64,000 bases of DNA, taken from VFZN01 sp963709325 (lineage in GTDB: Bacteria > Acidobacteriota > Vicinamibacteria > Vicinamibacterales > UBA2999). Positions 61,136 to 64,000 of the stretch are shown here, in pieces. A model generated the notes under the pieces. It was not told the origin of the DNA. It was given only the letters and a program-made list of their open reading frames with translations, and ran no database searches. The position numbers and the translations under genes were made by a program. Positions within the stretch are counted from its first letter, which is position 1. Every line of letters starts with the position of its first letter. Location of the stretch: contig CAVPVV010000003.1 of the NCBI GenBank assembly GCA_963709325.1, positions 2,976,001-3,040,000 of the forward strand, written 5' to 3'.

Positions 61136-62254
61136 CTAGGGCGCGGCGAGCAAGACCTCCGCGATCCGCCGGGCCTCCAGTCCGATCTCACGCAGCAATC
61201 CAGTCGCGGTGACGCGGAATCCGCAGAAATACAACCCGGGCAGCGCGGTCCGGTTCCCGCTCGCGAGCGGGACGCCGCGATCGTCGCAGACGCTGGCCGC
61301 GTTCTCGATGAACGCATCGAGGCCCGGACGGTAACCGGTGGCGAGCACCACGGCATCGAAACGCCGGGTCGAGCCGTTGGTGAACAGGACTGCGTCGCGC
61401 GTGAATCGCGCCACGCCGGGATACACGTCGATCCGCCCCTCTTTGATCAGATCGACTGTGCCGATGTCGATCAGCGGAATGCGGCCGCGCGTTGCGATCT
61501 GGGTAGCCGGGCCGATCGTCGCGCGCGTCAGGCCGTAGGCGGACAGATCGCTACGGACAAACCTGAGGATCGCCCCGTTCATCTTATCGACCAGCCACGG
61601 CGGCAACCGTCGCTCCGCGATCGAGAACTTCTGCGCCGGGATGCCGAGGATGTCGCGCGGCACGATGTTCACCGGGCTGCGGACCGCCAGTGCCACGCGC
61701 GCCCCGTGCTCGACCAGGTCGATCGCGATCTCGCCGCCCGAGTTGCCGAAGCCGATGACCAGCACGTCCCGGCCGCGGTACGAGGCGCCATTGCAGTAGG
61801 CAGAGCTGTGACGCACCTCGCCTTCAAAGCGTTCCTGATCCGGCCAGGACGGCAGGTGTGGCACGCAGTTGTAGCCGGTCGCAATCACCAGATGGTCGGC
61901 GTCGTGCTCCGCCCGTGTGGTGCGCACCAGCCATCGCCCATCGTGGCGGCGTACACCGACGACGTTTTCGTTCGTTCGAGGCGCGTCCGGGAGCATTGAC
62001 GCGTACCGCTCCAGGTATTCGATCACCTGCGCGCGGGAAGGGTAGCGCGGCACCTCGTCCGGAAATGCGAGTCCGGGCAGTGCCGAGCCTTCCTTCGGCG
62101 TGTGCAGGTGCAGGCGGTCGTAGTGAGATCGCCACGCTGCGCCGATTGCCGGCGCGCGCTCGAGTACCGTGGCACGAAGTCCGGCGCGCCACAGGCAAGC
62201 GGCTGCCGCCAGGCCAGCGGGACCTGCGCCGACGATGATTGTCCGCCCAGCCAT
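61136..62254 (-). CDS. Flavin-containing monooxygenase-like FAD/NAD(P)-dependent protein
   Basis: 372 residues from ATG 62254. The FAD site IIVGAGPAGLAAAACLWRAG is at 5-24, and the second site VLVIGFGNSGGEIAIDLVEHG (NAD(P)) at about 163-183. VVLATGYRPGLDAFI near 303 is the late ATG-loop of this family, and LHLHTPKEGSALPGL and YPSRAQVIEYLERYA are typical of YUCCA-like bacterial FMOs. It would oxidise a small N- or S-containing or indole-type substrate. Nothing in the context tells the substrate. Confidence 0.8.
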   Translation of the reverse strand: MAGRTIIVGAGPAGLAAAACLWRAGLRATVLERAPAIGAAWRSHYDRLHLHTPKEGSALPGLAFPDEVPRYPSRAQVIEYLERYASMLPDAPRTNENVVGVRRHDGRWLVRTTRAEHDADHLVIATGYNCVPHLPSWPDQERFEGEVRHSSAYCNGASYRGRDVLVIGFGNSGGEIAIDLVEHGARVALAVRSPVNIVPRDILGIPAQKFSIAERRLPPWLVDKMNGAILRFVRSDLSAYGLTRATIGPATQIATRGRIPLIDIGTVDLIKEGRIDVYPGVARFTRDAVLFTNGSTRRFDAVVLATGYRPGLDAFIENAASVCDDRGVPLASGNRTALPGLYFCGFRVTATGLLREIGLEARRIAEVLLAAP

Positions 62255-62284
62255 CCGCAGCCGGAGGATACACGCGCCAGAGCG

Positions 62285-63091
62285 TCAGGGCCGAAGATGC
62301 GCCGCCAGGAACGTCAGCACCTGCCGGATTGCCGCCCGCGTCCCCGGCCCGTCGTCTTCGAGCTCGAAGGCGTGCGGCCCGCTGGCGTGATTGACGAGCG
62401 CCACCGGCGCGTTCCGCGCCAGCAGCGCGATCACGAAGCGGTCCATCGCCGCGTTCAGGCCCGGCATCTGATCGGCTCCGCCGCGCACCAGCAGCATCGG
62501 CAGCGTCCCGGTCAGATCCGTCAGCGGCCGTCCGCTCGCGGGAACGGCAAAGCGAAACATTGCCGCGGCGTCCGCCACCTCACGATGACCATCGATATCG
62601 ATCGTGTAGCCGTAGAGGAACGCAGCGCACCCGAGATCGGGCTCCTGTATCGCGGTCGCGAGCGCGGTCGGCACATGGCCCGAGCAGGCCCATAGACCGA
62701 GTCGAATCGAATCGATGCCGAGCGTCGCCGTCGAGGCGCGGACGTGAGCCAGGATGGCTCGCGCATCAGCGCCGGGCTCGCGGCACTCGTAGGTGATTGC
62801 GGTCAACCCCGACGCGGCAATGAGCCGCGCCCACGACTCGAATGCACCGAGGTTCTTGGCAGCGCACCCGGCAAAGCGGCGCATGCCCTCGTCGTTGAAG
62901 CCGGAGACCAGCAGTACGGCTGGACGTGGCGGCGCGCCTTCGTCACCTGCCGGTCGGTACACATCGAAGGGCAGTTCGTCGCCGCTCGACGACGTGTATC
63001 GACGGTCACGGTCCACCGTCACGAGCTCCTCTGCGGCCAGCCTGTACACGACGCGGCGTTTCGCGAAATCCTCGCGCGAGTTTTCACCCAT
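62285..63091 (-). CDS. Alpha/beta hydrolase (dienelactone-hydrolase-like)
   Basis: 268 residues. LLVSGFNDEGMRRFAG has the oxyanion loop, LGLWACSGHVPTALATA the nucleophile elbow with Ser (near 134), LLVRGGADQMPGLN the acid residue and NHASGPHAFELEDD the His. A SGDELPFDVYRPAGDEGAPP segment at the N-terminus is like secreted or cytosolic esterases of the PF12740/DLH kind. No signal peptide is seen. It lies 30 bp before the flavoprotein gene on the same strand, so both may be co-transcribed. A hairpin followed by T residues lies in its 5' leader. Confidence 0.75.
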   Translation of the reverse strand: MGENSREDFAKRRVVYRLAAEELVTVDRDRRYTSSSGDELPFDVYRPAGDEGAPPRPAVLLVSGFNDEGMRRFAGCAAKNLGAFESWARLIAASGLTAITYECREPGADARAILAHVRASTATLGIDSIRLGLWACSGHVPTALATAIQEPDLGCAAFLYGYTIDIDGHREVADAAAMFRFAVPASGRPLTDLTGTLPMLLVRGGADQMPGLNAAMDRFVIALLARNAPVALVNHASGPHAFELEDDGPGTRAAIRQVLTFLAAHLRP

Positions 63092-63113
63092 GACGGCTCC
63101 GGAAACGGAAAAA

Positions 63114-63131
63114 GGCCCTCGGTCGAGGGCC
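63114..63131 (-). terminator. Terminator-like hairpin in the leader of the alpha/beta hydrolase gene
   Basis: On the minus strand a perfect 7-bp stem GGCCCTC-GACC-GAGGGCC is followed by TTTTT. It sits 23 bp upstream of the start at 63091, so a transcript starting further upstream would stop before the gene unless the hairpin is prevented. This suggests an attenuator; equally it may end an unseen minus-strand transcript. Confidence 0.6.
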
Positions 63132-63232
63132 CTGGTCTGTCGAGCAGGTTCACGTTATCGCACGCCCCGATCCCGCACAAGCCGAGATGCGGACGCCGCA
63201 TGTTCGCAACGGGCCCCAGGAACGTTTCACCA

Positions 63233-63769
63233 ATGAGAGTGGGTATGCCAATAACGCCGTGGGCCGCGCTCGTTGCCGTCCTGGCGGTGGGCTGCTCCGG
63301 CACCGACCAGTCGAGCTGGCCCACGGCTCCGTCTTCCACCATCTCCAGCTCGGCAGCAGGCCCAGTCCGAACCGAGCGCTGGAGCCTGACCCTGAAAATC
63401 CGTGAAGTGCTGGGCACCGACTGCGACGCGCCGCTCGACGCCACGCGACGCGTCGATCTCCGCGTGGAGTTCGCCGACAACGGCACCGTGGCAATGCGCT
63501 ACTCCCAGCCGCAGCCCGACTTCGCCGACGCGGCGGCGGTGAGCGGGTGGACGCTGGAACAGAGCTTCGAGGGGGCCGGTCTCGCCTACGAAGGCCTGCC
63601 CTGCAGCGGCGCCGCCCTCGAACCCAACGGCGCCCCGACCACGCTCACCGGCTACTTTTCAGGCGATGGGAGGATGTTCAGCGGCGTGGAGGTGAGGAGA
63701 TACATGGGAAGGCCGCAGGGGGAGATCGTCTACCACCTGGAGTGGGAAGCTCTGAAACTTGACAGTTAA
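63233..63769 (+). CDS. Predicted lipoprotein of unknown function
   Basis: 178 residues from ATG 63233 with AGGA before it. A lipoprotein signal (PWAALVAVLAVGC, Cys near residue 18) and a Ser/Thr-rich linker precede a beta-rich domain with RWSLTLKIREVLGTDC, VDLRVEFADNGTVAMRYS, GLPCSGAALEPNGAPTTLTG and FSGVEVRRYMGRPQ. Two Cys could bridge. No family is recognised. Confidence 0.6.
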   Translation: MRVGMPITPWAALVAVLAVGCSGTDQSSWPTAPSSTISSSAAGPVRTERWSLTLKIREVLGTDCDAPLDATRRVDLRVEFADNGTVAMRYSQPQPDFADAAAVSGWTLEQSFEGAGLAYEGLPCSGAALEPNGAPTTLTGYFSGDGRMFSGVEVRRYMGRPQGEIVYHLEWEALKLDS

Positions 63770-63781
63770 CTTTCACGCGAT

Positions 63782-64000
63782 CTACTCGTCCCTCAGCGCC
63801 TGCATCACATCAATCCTCGCCGCGCGCGCGGCTGGCACCAGCGACGCCATGATCGCCGCGCCCACGAGCACGACGGCGGCCAGGCCGAGCGGCAGCGCCT
63901 CGGGCAGTTTCACCGACGCGAAGTAGCCGCCTGCAGCCCAGGCAAGCAGCAGGCCGCCCAGCGCGCCGGCGATAATGCCCGCACCGGCGATCACCGTTCC
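63782..64000 (-). CDS. ABC transporter permease, FtsX/MacB-type C-terminus (cut by window edge)
   Basis: Only the last 72 or so residues are present. GIIAGALGGLLLAWAAGGYF and LPLGLAAVVLVGAAIMASLV are the final two membrane helices, and PAARAARIDVMQALRDE is the conserved tail of MacB/FtsX permeases of the ADOP kind, as in the intact copy at 45662-48376. The gene continues beyond 64000. Confidence 0.8.
   Translation of the reverse strand, partial: GTVIAGAGIIAGALGGLLLAWAAGGYFASVKLPEALPLGLAAVVLVGAAIMASLVPAARAARIDVMQALRDE

Noticed and set aside
63019..63201. Leader peptide starting MRRPHLGLCG before the hydrolase gene
   Set aside because: The frame runs through the hairpin without a stop and overlaps the gene start, so it is not a classical attenuator peptide.
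1..64000. Prophage, integron, insertion sequence, secondary metabolite or defence island
   Set aside because: No integrase, transposase, phage structural, NRPS/PKS, restriction-modification or toxin-antitoxin gene could be recognised.

Overview
The window is about 65% G+C, gene-dense, and carries no rRNA or tRNA gene, CRISPR array or transposase that I can recognise. The gene families suggest an Acidobacteriota genome, most likely Vicinamibacteria-like. They include Oar-type TonB-dependent receptors with an N-terminal carboxypeptidase-regulatory domain, a PadR regulator directly upstream of a large ADOP-type MacB/FtsX permease, a Ser/Thr kinase fused to a membrane helix and TPRs, a winged-helix/TM/TPR regulator, and many Tat- or lipoprotein-type secreted enzymes. 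This assignment is inferred from gene content, not from a marker gene.

Layout. 1-7.3 kb: MmcQ/YjbR-like fragment, frameshifted double-hotdog MaoC protein, GT87 membrane glycosyltransferase, lipoprotein, DctA carrier, SpoT/MESH1-like HD hydrolase, PEBP protein, NTF2-like protein, epimerase. 7.3-14.2 kb: kinase-M23-aminotransferase fusion whose aminotransferase part is broken by five frameshifts, DinB-like protein, divergent MarR/cupin pair with two operators, S51 peptidase, disrupted hydrolase. 14.3-26.4 kb: a co-directional block with an NTF2-like protein, three spermidine-dehydrogenase-like Tat flavoproteins, a TonB-dependent receptor, an APC permease and a short BCCT-like transporter, possibly an amine or polyamine uptake and oxidation system. 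26.3-39.3 kb: 4CL-like ligase, retropepsin-like fragment, second TonB receptor, kinase-TPR, cytochrome c/PQQ-type dehydrogenase, PAS-GGDEF-EAL protein with a convergent PilZ-like gene, acetamidase. 39.3-40.0 kb: a four-helix-bundle (23S IVS-type) gene between inverted arrays of a 7-bp repeat. 40-51.4 kb: SurA-like isomerase, epoxide-hydrolase-like protein, winged-helix/TPR regulator, PadR-ADOP pair, M24 peptidase, D-aminoacylase. 51.5-56.2 kb: xylose operon (xylA, SSS symporter, xylB). 56.2-64 kb: hydrolases, a trypsin-like protease, SulP, PPK2, a flavin monooxygenase, a lipoprotein and the C-terminus of another FtsX-type permease.

Two window-wide patterns stand out. First, at least eleven genes have a -10-like hexamer (TANNAT or similar) ending 6-8 nt before the start codon with no Shine-Dalgarno between, which predicts leaderless transcripts and helps choose starts. 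Second, ten apparent frameshifts in six genes all go the same way (one extra base, or two missing), which points to consensus indel error or to systematic decay and not to random mutation. Both were found by eye and need computation.
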